From Paenalcaligenes sp021793095 (GTDB taxonomy: Bacteria; Pseudomonadota; Gammaproteobacteria; Burkholderiales; Burkholderiaceae_B): 15,405 nt of DNA. Position numbers and translations under genes: made by a program. Below, one piece after another: positions 7,950-14,397 of the stretch. Every line of letters begins with the position of its first letter. The stretch's first letter is position 1. The notes below the pieces were generated by a model that was given only the letters and a program-made list of their open reading frames with translations, had not been told where the DNA came from and made no database searches. The DNA is taken from contig DAHVQS010000045.1 in the NCBI GenBank assembly GCA_027317645.1, positions 1 to 15,405 of the forward strand. Reading direction: 5' to 3'.

Positions 7950-7964
7950 TACTAATATATAGTA
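7950..7964. promoter_or_regulatory. Inverted repeat TACTA-ATATA-TAGTA in the marR-exporter gap
   Basis: Five-base arms flank a five-base spacer. On the minus strand it covers TATATT (7959-7954), a plausible -10 element for the exporter gene. A repressor bound here would cover that -10. No good -35 hexamer is apparent, so the promoter reading is tentative. Confidence 0.3.
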
Positions 7965-7977
7965 TGCAGGGCATAAA

Positions 7978-7994
7978 AGTGTTTAAAAAACTTG
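7978..7994. promoter_or_regulatory. Candidate MarR operator upstream of the exporter gene (site A)
   Basis: AGTGTTTAAAAAACTTG shares AGTGTTTAAAA followed by CTTG with the site upstream of marR (8465-8479), differing by a 2-base insertion. The 17 bases 7977-7993 form an imperfect palindrome with one mismatched pair and an unpaired centre. It lies 19 bases upstream of the tentative -10 (7954-7959), where the -35 would be. It sits just past the marR stop, so part of it could instead belong to an AT-rich 3' end structure. Confidence 0.45.
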
Positions 7995-8004
7995 ATACGT
8001 CCAT

Positions 8005-8448
8005 TCAATAGTTTTTCTTATCGGTATTATCAGCATCCAATAACTGAGTCACCGTTTTGATGGCATTTTTGACCGGCGGGCTTTGGCGTTGTGTATCGAA
8101 TTGACTATATAAAAAAGCAACTTTGGGATTGATGCGCTGCAGTACGAAAAGCCCACGTGAGGTGATTTTAACGGTTTGGCGTGACTCGTCATGGGGGTGC
8201 GTTTGGTACTCGATCAAACCGGCTTTAGCTAGCGCATCCAAGATGGGCTGTAGTGAGCCAGCAGCAGTACTGACTTGTGTTTTTAATTGCGCGAGGTCAG
8301 GACGTGGGGTGTTATGGATATAATCTAAAAGCCGCCATTGAGACTCGGTCAGGTTAACCTCACGCAGTAGGCCTTGGACGCGCCGAGATACACGGTGGCG
8401 AGCACGGTCAAAAAATGCAGGCAGCTTGGAGAGACGTGAATCAGTCAT
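8005..8448 (-). CDS. MarR-family transcriptional regulator
   Basis: This is a predicted dimeric winged-helix DNA-binding protein, probably a ligand-released repressor of itself and of the exporter gene downstream. It has 147 residues. The MarR core runs from about residue 33 (NLTESQWRLLDYIHNTPRPDLAQLKTQ), through the recognition helix region (STAAGSLQPILDALAKAGLIEY) to the wing (HPHDESRQTVKITSRGLFVLQRI). The order and spacing resemble HpaR-type MarR proteins. I chose the ATG at 8448, preceded by GGGTG at six bases. A GTG three codons earlier (8457) is in frame but overlaps that ribosome-binding site. It is transcribed divergently from the phosphatase gene across a 96-base gap holding a candidate operator. 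The ligand is unknown. Confidence 0.9.
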   Translation of the reverse strand: MTDSRLSKLPAFFDRARHRVSRRVQGLLREVNLTESQWRLLDYIHNTPRPDLAQLKTQVSTAAGSLQPILDALAKAGLIEYQTHPHDESRQTVKITSRGLFVLQRINPKVAFLYSQFDTQRQSPPVKNAIKTVTQLLDADNTDKKNY

Positions 8449-8464
8449 AGAAAACACCCAATGC

Positions 8465-8479
8465 AGTGTTTAAAACTTG
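8465..8479. promoter_or_regulatory. Candidate MarR autoregulatory operator upstream of marR (site B)
   Basis: AGTGTTTAAAACTTG contains the 13-base imperfect palindrome AGTGTTTAAAACT and resembles site A at 7978-7994. It lies in the divergent gap between marR and the phosphatase gene. On the minus strand a TACAAT (8493-8488) could be the marR -10, which would put this site at or just after the transcription start. A separate wider inverted repeat, AAACAC (8452-8457) with GTGTTT (8466-8471), overlaps it. Confidence 0.45.
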
Positions 8480-8544
8480 TTAGTATTATTGTAGCTGATC
8501 TGTTTAAGCCGCCGTTAAATAAATAAAGTAAATAAGCAAAGTTT

Positions 8545-9315
8545 ATGAATCCAATATCCGCTCCTACTGAGCACCGCGTCATACAACTAGAGGGGACCTC
8601 CAATTTCCGTGATATTGGTGGATACAAAAATACCGATGGGTTAACTGTGCGCTGGGGACAGCTTTATCGGTCTGCTAACTTAGCTGGTTTGAGTGTTGCT
8701 GATCAAAAACAATTACAAGCCTTAGGTATTTCCGAGAGCATCGATTTACGCAGTCAATATGAGCAGTATAAATCACGCTATGAATATGCTTTTTTAAATG
8801 TTCATTCATGCAGTATTGAGCCACAAGTCACCGATGCGGTGTTTGAGGCTCTAAAAAACCGCGAAAAAATTACTGTTAAACAAACAAAGGATTTCATGCA
8901 CCAAATGTATCGCGGCTTTGTACTCGAGCAGCAGAAACGTTTTGCACAATTTTTTGATTTACTACTGACACGCGAGGCGGCGTCGATTGTACATTGTACG
9001 GCGGGCAAAGACCGTACTGGTTTTGCCTGCGCTATGTTGCAAGCGGCATTAGGCGTGCATCGCGATGATATTTTGGCTGACTACCTACTCACACAGCAGT
9101 GTTATCAGATATCCCTAGCACGTACCAGCGAGGAATACGGTTTGTCAGAGGAGATTATGCAAATATTATGGGGCGTTGAGGCCGAGTATTTAGACAGCGC
9201 CTTGGATTTAATTGATGACCAGTTTGGCAGTGTTTCGCGCTATTTGCAGGATCAATTACGGCTCGATACCTTTAAGCAACAGCAATTATCCGAGCAATTC
9301 CTGCAGGCCGCTTAG
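8545..9315 (+). CDS. Tyrosine-protein phosphatase of the PtpB/IphP-like family (Y_phosphatase3)
   Basis: This is a predicted cysteine-dependent phosphatase, probably acting on phosphotyrosine or other phosphomonoesters in the cytoplasm. The 256-residue product starts with the family's N-terminal signature GTSNFRDIGGY (residues 18-28) and continues with VRWGQLYRSANL and ESIDLRSQYE. The P-loop is HCTAGKDRTGF, with catalytic Cys151 and phosphate-binding Arg157 (CX5R). The Lys-Asp inside the loop (AGKDRTG) is characteristic of the group containing mycobacterial PtpB, whose members often have broad substrate range including phosphoinositides. No signal peptide is visible. The ribosome-binding site is weak. 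It is divergent from marR and followed after 137 bases by lrgA on the same strand. Whether it belongs to either neighbour's regulon is unknown. Confidence 0.88.
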   Translation: MNPISAPTEHRVIQLEGTSNFRDIGGYKNTDGLTVRWGQLYRSANLAGLSVADQKQLQALGISESIDLRSQYEQYKSRYEYAFLNVHSCSIEPQVTDAVFEALKNREKITVKQTKDFMHQMYRGFVLEQQKRFAQFFDLLLTREAASIVHCTAGKDRTGFACAMLQAALGVHRDDILADYLLTQQCYQISLARTSEEYGLSEEIMQILWGVEAEYLDSALDLIDDQFGSVSRYLQDQLRLDTFKQQQLSEQFLQAA

Positions 9316-9378
9316 CTGTTTGAAGACGATCGATGGGTGGTGATCGCCTTGGCCCGTTGCTGAGAAATTTATGGCAAA

Positions 9379-9392
9379 ATTGAAGCTTCAAT
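9379..9392. promoter_or_regulatory. 14-bp perfect palindrome upstream of lrgAB
   Basis: ATTGAAGCTTCAAT reads the same on both strands and lies 60 bases before the lrgA start in the 137-base phosphatase-lrgA gap. It could be an operator for lrgAB. No U-tract follows, so it is not a terminator. A convincing promoter was not found in this gap. Confidence 0.35.
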
Positions 9393-9452
9393 ATCCTCCT
9401 GAATCTGTGTTGATTCTTCGTTAATAAATAAAAAAAATCATTTGAGGTAACT

Positions 9453-9839
9453 GTGTTACGCATTTTAATCGCCTTTTTGGTGCTAGTGGGGGTGCAGTTG
9501 TTGGGCCTGTGGTTGGTGCAATTGCTGTCTATCCCCGTGCCAGGAGTACTACTGGGCATCGGGTTGATGCTGATTTTATTGTTGTTTTTTGGACGCTTGC
9601 CCGCAGCACTGGTGCGTACTTCTAATTTTCTGTTGGCGCACTTGATGCTGCTATTCATACCCAGCGTGGTGGCGATTATGACCCAGGCTGAAATTATTGC
9701 GGCCGAGTGGTTGCCTTTTGTTGCCGCCTGTATTTTGGCCACAGCAGTTACTATGTTTGCGACCGCCGCTACTTTTCAATACATGCTTAAGAGGCAATCA
9801 GTGAAGCAACATTCATTAGGCAAGGGCAAGCATGTCTAA
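9453..9839 (+). CDS. lrgA: CidA/LrgA family holin-like membrane protein
   Basis: This is a small inner-membrane protein of the CidA/LrgA family. Such proteins were first described as holin/antiholin-like modulators of murein hydrolase release, and LrgAB-type pairs have since been linked to pyruvate or glycolate transport in some organisms and in chloroplasts. The 128 residues form about four hydrophobic helices, with the family signature IPVPGVLLGIGLMLILL at 27-43 and RTSNFLLAHLMLLFIPSVVAI in the middle. The start is GTG at 9453, with GAGG at 9444-9447 correctly spaced. Its last eight bases overlap the lrgB start, so the two are translationally coupled. No LytSR-type two-component genes are in the window. 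Confidence 0.9.
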   Translation: MLRILIAFLVLVGVQLLGLWLVQLLSIPVPGVLLGIGLMLILLLFFGRLPAALVRTSNFLLAHLMLLFIPSVVAIMTQAEIIAAEWLPFVAACILATAVTMFATAATFQYMLKRQSVKQHSLGKGKHV

Positions 9840-10569
9840 ACTGGCATCAATAATTTATGACTATTTACCCCATGGTCTCGAACAATGGGGGTTGCTCGGC
9901 ATGACCGTTGTTCTTTATGCCTTAGGGCGACGGTTTTATTTGCGCAGCGGATTAAATCCTTTTCTCATCCCAGTGCTGACTGTGGTGATTGTGATTGTGG
10001 CTTTATTACTGTGGTGGGGAGTGCCTTATGCGCCTTATGCGCAATCCACCAAGGGGATGCAATTGCTCATCGGCCCAGCGACTGTAGCAATGGCAATACC
10101 GCTTTATATGCATATGCCAACAATTAAAAGATTATGGTGGCCGCTCGTTGCCGCCCTGATCGTAGGTAGTACTGTCGCGATTTTATCAACGGCACTGATC
10201 GCTTGGGCGTTTGGGGGCAGTCGGACGATTATTGCTTCGATTGCGGCCAAGTCTGCCACCATGCCGGTGTCTATTCCGGCCAGCGAGGCCATTGGAGGCA
10301 TCGGCTCGTTAGCTGCCATATCTGCAGCGATTACTGGAATTTCTGGGGTATTAATGGCAGGCGCGGTTTTCAAATTGATCCGAGTGCGTGACCCATTGGT
10401 ACAAAGCTTTACCTTGGGCCTAGCAGCACACGCTATTGGTACCGCACGTGCGGTTCAAGATGGCGCCGAGTCTGCCGCCTTGTCAGCCATCGCGATGGGT
10501 TTAACCGCACTGTTAACTGGTGCCTTGGTGCCATTTGTGCCGTGGTTGATGAACGTTTTAGGGGTATAA
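9832..10569 (+). CDS. lrgB: LrgB family membrane protein (CidB/YohK-like)
   Basis: This is the multi-spanning partner of LrgA; the pair probably forms a transporter or an export-controlling complex in the inner membrane. The 245-residue product matches E. coli YohK-type proteins in layout: PFLIPVLTVVIVIVALLLWWGVPYAPY, the GPATVAMAIPLY motif, AAKSATMPVSIPASEAIGGIGSLAAI, and the C-terminal LGLAAHAIGTARAV. About six to seven hydrophobic segments are visible. It overlaps lrgA by eight bases. It converges with the sirtuin gene, with only 25 bases between the two stop codons and no clear intrinsic terminator there. Substrate cannot be told from sequence. Confidence 0.92.
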   Translation: MSKLASIIYDYLPHGLEQWGLLGMTVVLYALGRRFYLRSGLNPFLIPVLTVVIVIVALLLWWGVPYAPYAQSTKGMQLLIGPATVAMAIPLYMHMPTIKRLWWPLVAALIVGSTVAILSTALIAWAFGGSRTIIASIAAKSATMPVSIPASEAIGGIGSLAAISAAITGISGVLMAGAVFKLIRVRDPLVQSFTLGLAAHAIGTARAVQDGAESAALSAIAMGLTALLTGALVPFVPWLMNVLGV

Positions 10570-10594
10570 AGCCATTTAAAGGGCGACCCCTAAA

Positions 10595-11335
10595 TTACCA
10601 ATGCTCTTCTATATGCTCATCAATAAGCGCTTCGATTTGAGGCCATGCCTCAGTGGCAGGCGCGTATAGCACATGAGCATAATGTTGTTCATCAATATAA
10701 GGGGAGGGTTCAAGATTATTTAGAATCTTTTTTCCCTCAACCTGAGCTAATAAAGAATCAATGGGTACGACATTACCCTGTGTACCACTCACGACAAAAA
10801 GAGAGTGGGGGTGACTGGCCTGAGCCAACCACTGGTATAACGTTTGATAATAGGGTGCGGGGCCGCCGAAAAATACAATATTAGGGCGTACACACTGATT
10901 GTCGCCCTGACATGAGGGGCACTGCGTATGTTCTGGCTGTGATAAATCCACAAGCGTATAACCAATGGCCCATTCGTGGCCACAGTCTGCACAACATAGC
11001 TCTGTCAAATCGCCATGTAAGTGCAGCACATTGTGCGCCCCTGCACGCTCTAATAAATCATCTACATTTTGAGTGACGATGTCGACGGCATCGCCATATT
11101 TCTTTTGAATATTAGCAATGCTATGGTGACCTTGGTTGGGCTCGGAATCAGCCAAGGTGCGTCGTAAATCATTATAAAAGTCATGCACTAATGCATAGTT
11201 ATGGCGCCATGTATGTTCATTGCAGACATCATCAATTGAGTGATCATTCCACAAGCCATCGCTACCTCTGAACGTCGTTAGCCCAGATTCTGCAGAAATC
11301 CCCGACCCGGTAAAAATGAATATTTTTGGTTGCAT
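10595..11335 (-). CDS. Sir2-type NAD-dependent protein deacylase, divergent
   Basis: Sirtuins remove acetyl or other acyl groups from lysines using NAD+. The 246-residue product has the Rossmann NAD motif FTGSGISAESGL (8-19), TTFRGSDGLW (20-29), TQN (88-90), the catalytic His107 in HLHGDL, and zinc cysteines C115/C118 and C139/C142. Several positions depart from E. coli CobB: GSGIS for GAGIS; Leu57 in FYNDLRR where CobB has the acyl-sensing Arg (FYNARRR); Leu95 for His after TQNVDDL; FGG for FGE at 156-158; and GTQ for GTS at 184-186. The ATG at 11335 lies 15 bases after the dctM stop on the same strand, with AGGG eight bases ahead, so it is probably the last gene of the TRAP operon. Function as an active deacylase is likely but its acyl preference is uncertain. 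Confidence 0.88.
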   Translation of the reverse strand: MQPKIFIFTGSGISAESGLTTFRGSDGLWNDHSIDDVCNEHTWRHNYALVHDFYNDLRRTLADSEPNQGHHSIANIQKKYGDAVDIVTQNVDDLLERAGAHNVLHLHGDLTELCCADCGHEWAIGYTLVDLSQPEHTQCPSCQGDNQCVRPNIVFFGGPAPYYQTLYQWLAQASHPHSLFVVSGTQGNVVPIDSLLAQVEGKKILNNLEPSPYIDEQHYAHVLYAPATEAWPQIEALIDEHIEEHW

Positions 11336-11350
11336 GTGATGGCCCTAATG

Positions 11351-12649
11351 TTAGTCAATCGCGTAGCCTAAGTATTCCGGCAGCCATAGGGCAATGCCAG
11401 GAAAGATCATTACTAATAATAATGCACTAAACATAGTAATCAAAAATAGCATTGACCAGCCAAAGGTATGCTCAATACGGATATTTGCGATCTTGGCCGT
11501 GACCAATAAGTTGACCGCTACCGGTGGGGTAAATTGGCCAATCGCTATATTCATGGCTAGCAAAATACCAAACCAAACGGGATTCCATCCAAAGTGTTGG
11601 ATTAAAGGAATAAAAATCGGGGTCAGAATGAGATAAATGGAAATGGCGTCTAGGAACATGCCCGCAATGAGGACCAAAAACATCACGAGCAATAGTAGTA
11701 CCCAGGGATTATCAGAAATGGCCAGAATAAATTCAGCCATTTTGGTAAACGTCCCTAGTGTGGTGCCTGTCCAAGCAAAAATGCCTGCCAAAGCAATAAT
11801 GAGCAGTACTACCCCTGAAATCTTAGCCGATTCACTAAACAAAAAATACAAATCGGAAAGACTCAAACTGCGGTACACAAAGATACCAATAATCAGTCCG
11901 TAGGTGACAGCGACGACGGCTGCCTCAGTCGGCGTAAATAAACCACTACGTAATCCGCCTAAAATGATGACTGGAGCAAAAAGTGCCGGTAGGGCCTCAA
12001 TGAAACTCTCTTTGAGTGGAGGACGGTCCTCAGTGACGGTACCCTCCCAACCATAGCGTTTAGAAAAGAAAAAGCTGGGCACCAATAGAGATAAAGCCGC
12101 GAGAATACCAGGAAAAAGGCCGGCAGCAAATAACGCACGCAAATCCAGTCCTGGCAGCATCACAGAGTAAAGAATGAGTGCGATAGAGGGAGGGATCAGG
12201 ATGGCGGTGGAAGCAGCGGCAGAGATTAAAGCCACAGAAAAAGGCTTGGGGTATCCGGCTCGCATCATGCTGGGCAGCATCACCATTGCGACCGCTGCCG
12301 CATCTGCGGGGCCAGAACCACTCATCCCACCCATGATGATGCAGACCATCACCGCAACCAAGGTGAGGCCGCCATGACGTGGTCCAATAATGGCCTGTGC
12401 AAAACGCACCAAACTGGCGGCGACCCCGGCGCGTTCAAAAATTAACCCCGTCAAAATAAATAGGGGGATGGCGATTAAAGGGTATTTAGCAACACTGTTA
12501 TAAGTGTTGGTCCCTAACGTAGCAAGCATGCTCGGCGAGAGGCCGGTGAGCACCCCGACAATCCCTCCGATACCCAAAGAAAATGCAACGGGCACGCCTA
12601 GAACTAGGCAGCCCATAAAGGCAACGATCATCCACAAATCAGCACTCAT
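11351..12649 (-). CDS. dctM: TRAP transporter large permease, DctM type
   Basis: This is the ion-coupled transport subunit of a tripartite ATP-independent periplasmic transporter, moving organic acids such as C4-dicarboxylates or related carboxylates with Na+ or H+. The 432-residue product has about 12 hydrophobic segments. DctM-typical motifs include GVPVAFSLGIGG near the start, GGMSGSGPADAAAVAMVMLP (about 107-126), SAAASTAILIPPSIALILY, GLFTPTEAAVVAVTYGL and MNIAIGQFTPPVAVNLLV. Its ATG overlaps the dctQ TGA in an ATGA junction, with GGAGGA six bases upstream inside dctQ. The exact substrate cannot be read from this subunit. Confidence 0.95.
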   Translation of the reverse strand: MSADLWMIVAFMGCLVLGVPVAFSLGIGGIVGVLTGLSPSMLATLGTNTYNSVAKYPLIAIPLFILTGLIFERAGVAASLVRFAQAIIGPRHGGLTLVAVMVCIIMGGMSGSGPADAAAVAMVMLPSMMRAGYPKPFSVALISAAASTAILIPPSIALILYSVMLPGLDLRALFAAGLFPGILAALSLLVPSFFFSKRYGWEGTVTEDRPPLKESFIEALPALFAPVIILGGLRSGLFTPTEAAVVAVTYGLIIGIFVYRSLSLSDLYFLFSESAKISGVVLLIIALAGIFAWTGTTLGTFTKMAEFILAISDNPWVLLLLVMFLVLIAGMFLDAISIYLILTPIFIPLIQHFGWNPVWFGILLAMNIAIGQFTPPVAVNLLVTAKIANIRIEHTFGWSMLFLITMFSALLLVMIFPGIALWLPEYLGYAID

Positions 12650-13134
12650 GAAAAGTCCTCCAACTCGTCATGGCGCATGCGCTGCCACCAATTTTGAGTG
12701 AGGCGAATCATAATGGCGATGCTAAGGATGGGTAACCAAATCAGGTAAATCCAAGTGGGATAGCCCAGCCCAGCAGACAAAGAATCCCATTCGTATTCTT
12801 CTAAGGCCAGCAAAGCACCGTACCAAGTGACTGCCACCAATACAATCAAGCTGATGATCCACTGTACGGTGTAAAGTATGCGGCGGCCAACAGGCCCAAC
12901 TTTGTGCTCTAAAAATGAAATGCGAATATTTTCATTACTGCGAGCCGCCATCGCGCCACCAGCAAAAGTCAGCACCACCATAAGAAAAACAGAAAATTCT
13001 TCGGTAAAGGCAAATGACGCTTCGGTGGTATAGCGCACAATCACGTTTGCAAGACTGATTAAACAGATGGTTGCTAATGAGAATACCGCCAGCGCGGTTT
13101 CTATGCGGGTCTTTGGTTTCTTGGGACTGGACAT
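12646..13134 (-). CDS. dctQ: TRAP transporter small permease, DctQ type
   Basis: This is the small membrane subunit that pairs with DctM in the TRAP complex. The 162-residue product has four hydrophobic segments: residues 13-34 (LAVFSLATICLISLANVIVRY), 45-64 (FSVFLMVVLTFAGGAMAAR), 86-110 (ILYTVQWIISLIVLVAVTWYGALL) and 127-145 (WIYLIWLPILSIAIMIRL). The fragments ANVIVRY, FTEEFS and IRISFLEHKV are typical of the family. The stop overlaps the dctM start by four bases. No clear Shine-Dalgarno sequence precedes its ATG, and a hairpin lies upstream, so expression below that of dctP is expected. Confidence 0.92.
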   Translation of the reverse strand: MSSPKKPKTRIETALAVFSLATICLISLANVIVRYTTEASFAFTEEFSVFLMVVLTFAGGAMAARSNENIRISFLEHKVGPVGRRILYTVQWIISLIVLVAVTWYGALLALEEYEWDSLSAGLGYPTWIYLIWLPILSIAIMIRLTQNWWQRMRHDELEDFS

Positions 13135-13191
13135 GGCTAAAGTTAGAAAAGAAGCGGCGTCACACTCAAGCTATGATGAGAAGACGCCGCT
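13135..13191 (-). terminator. Hairpin plus T-rich run between dctP and dctQ (probable attenuating terminator)
   Basis: Arms at 13153-13161 (AGCGGCGTC) and 13183-13191 (GACGCCGCT) pair over 9 bp. An inner CTCA/TGAG stem (13165-13168 with 13177-13180) extends the structure around an 8-base loop. On the minus strand the stem is followed by TTCTTTTCTAACTTT. It sits 26 bases after the dctP stop and before dctQM. Partial termination here, or protection of the dctP message end, would raise binding protein over membrane subunits. Confidence 0.6.
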
Positions 13192-13217
13192 AATCGCTTA
13201 TCAAGTACTGCTATTAA

Positions 13218-14222
13218 TTAACGGTTGGCGATGGATTCTTGTGCAATTTCAACAAGTTCTTCGCCGATCCGTGGAGTCCATTTCTCATAAACAGACTGGG
13301 TGGCATCAACGAATGCCTGATGTTGCTCTGGAGTCAGTTCAATGACCTCTACACCGCGCTCTTCAATGCGCTCGAGTGTGTCAACGAGCTCTGCACGGGA
13401 TTTTTCAATCTCCCATTGACCGGCATCAATGGCCGCCTGACGCAGGATATCTTGATCTTCAGGGCTAAAAGTATCCCACAAACGCTTGCTTACGCCAAAG
13501 ATCAAAGGATCATTCATGTAATGCCAGAGCGTGAGGTATTTTTGGTTGGCACGATCGGCGCGTGCGGCATCAAATACCGAGAGTGGGTTTTCTTGGCCGT
13601 CTACGGCACCAGTGGTCAATGCGGGTAAAGCATCAGTCCAGCTCATTTGGGTGGGGTTAGCACCTAAAGCATTAAAGGTGTCCAAAAATAAAGGTGAGCC
13701 GACCACACGGATTTTCAACCCTTTAAGATCCTCGGGTGCTGTCAGTGCAACCTTGGAGTTGGAAATCTCGCGAAAACCATTTTCGCCCCAAGCTAGAGGG
13801 ACCACGCCACGGCTTTCAATAGCGTCAAAGACCATTTCACCTGCTTTACCATTAGTAATGGCGTCTACAGCCGCATCATCGGGCATCAAAAAAGGCAGGG
13901 AAAAGAGGTTGGCCTCAGGGACCTGTGGGGACCAGTTAATGGTTGAACCGACGGCCATATCAATAATACCGCTGCGCATCGCAGAAAACTCGCGTGTTTG
14001 ATCACCTGATACCAGCTGAGAGTTGGGGTAGACTTTGAGTTTGATGCGCCCATCTGTGCGCTCTTCAACTAACTCAGCCCATTTTTCAGCGGCTTGCCCC
14101 CAAGGAAAATCAGCAGAAAGTACGGTAGAAACTGAATACTCTTGGGATTCTTGTGCCCAAGCGCCCGGGGCCGCAAAAGCAAAACAAGCGGCGCCAATGG
14201 CAAGCCATTTTTTCATCGACAT
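13218..14222 (-). CDS. dctP: TRAP transporter periplasmic substrate-binding protein, DctP family
   Basis: This is the periplasmic receptor that delivers a carboxylate to DctQM. The 334-residue product starts with a Sec signal peptide (MSMKKWLAIGAACFAFAAP and following, probable cleavage after AWA at 23). DctP features include KVYPNSQLVSGDQTREFSAM (64-82), FSLPFLMPD, and GLKIRVVGSPLFLDTFNALG (168-187). Arg172 there corresponds to the conserved Arg that pairs with the substrate carboxylate, and MSWTDALPALTTGAVDGQENP follows. The first ATG at 14222 has AGGAG seven bases upstream; a second ATG two codons later is less well placed. It heads the operon dctP-dctQ-dctM-sir2. The overall pattern suits C4-dicarboxylates or related acids, but the ligand is not proven by sequence. 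Confidence 0.94.
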   Translation of the reverse strand: MSMKKWLAIGAACFAFAAPGAWAQESQEYSVSTVLSADFPWGQAAEKWAELVEERTDGRIKLKVYPNSQLVSGDQTREFSAMRSGIIDMAVGSTINWSPQVPEANLFSLPFLMPDDAAVDAITNGKAGEMVFDAIESRGVVPLAWGENGFREISNSKVALTAPEDLKGLKIRVVGSPLFLDTFNALGANPTQMSWTDALPALTTGAVDGQENPLSVFDAARADRANQKYLTLWHYMNDPLIFGVSKRLWDTFSPEDQDILRQAAIDAGQWEIEKSRAELVDTLERIEERGVEVIELTPEQHQAFVDATQSVYEKWTPRIGEELVEIAQESIANR

Positions 14223-14258
14223 GAGAAGGCTCCTAAAAATAATACAATGAATAATTAA

Positions 14259-14286
14259 AATTTACATTCTGAAGTGGTGGCGGCAA
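14259..14286 (-). promoter_or_regulatory. Tentative dctP promoter
   Basis: On the minus strand TTGCCG (14286-14281) and TAAATT (14264-14259) are 16 bases apart, each matching four of six consensus positions. The element lies 37 bases before the dctP ATG in the divergent gap with rluE. I looked for a sigma-54 GG-N10-GC element here and did not find one. Confidence 0.25.
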
Positions 14287-14357
14287 CAAAATCGCGCGCA
14301 AGCCAATAATATTAGCAGAACCATCACGTGTATGAGTCAAAAAGCAGTGTATACCCC

Positions 14358-14363
14358 TATAAT
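14358..14363 (+). promoter_or_regulatory. Consensus -10 element (TATAAT) for rluE
   Basis: A perfect TATAAT lies 34 bases before the ATG at 14398. The -35 region is poor (AGTCAA at 14335-14340). If real, transcription would start near 14370, downstream of the in-frame ATG at 14332. That supports 14398 as the true rluE start. Confidence 0.4.
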
Positions 14364-14397
14364 GGGCGTTTCAATTGTAAAGGCCCATGGGGGTGCC

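Noticed and set aside
7798..8004. Small minus-strand reading frame starting right after the marR stop and running into the exporter gene in another frame
   Set aside because: It has no ribosome-binding site, its composition is set by the AAAAGCG repeats, and its last third is a shadow of the exporter N-terminus. It ends past the exporter start, so it does not look like a coupling leader.
9327..9346. CGATC/GATCG inverted repeat after the phosphatase gene as a terminator
   Set aside because: The stem is only five pairs and no T-run follows.
10573..10595. TTTAAAGGGCGACCCCTAAA as a bidirectional terminator between lrgB and the sirtuin gene
   Set aside because: Only GGG/CCC pairs cleanly around a 3-base loop; the flanking bases do not align without bulges, so it is too weak to call.
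14223..14331. Sigma-54 promoter for dctP, as seen in some dicarboxylate systems
   Set aside because: TTGGC and TTGC elements are present on the minus strand but not with the required GG-N10-GC spacing.
14332..14397. N-terminal extension of RluE from the upstream ATG
   Set aside because: The extra 22 residues have no similarity to RluE and the region holds a consensus -10 element.
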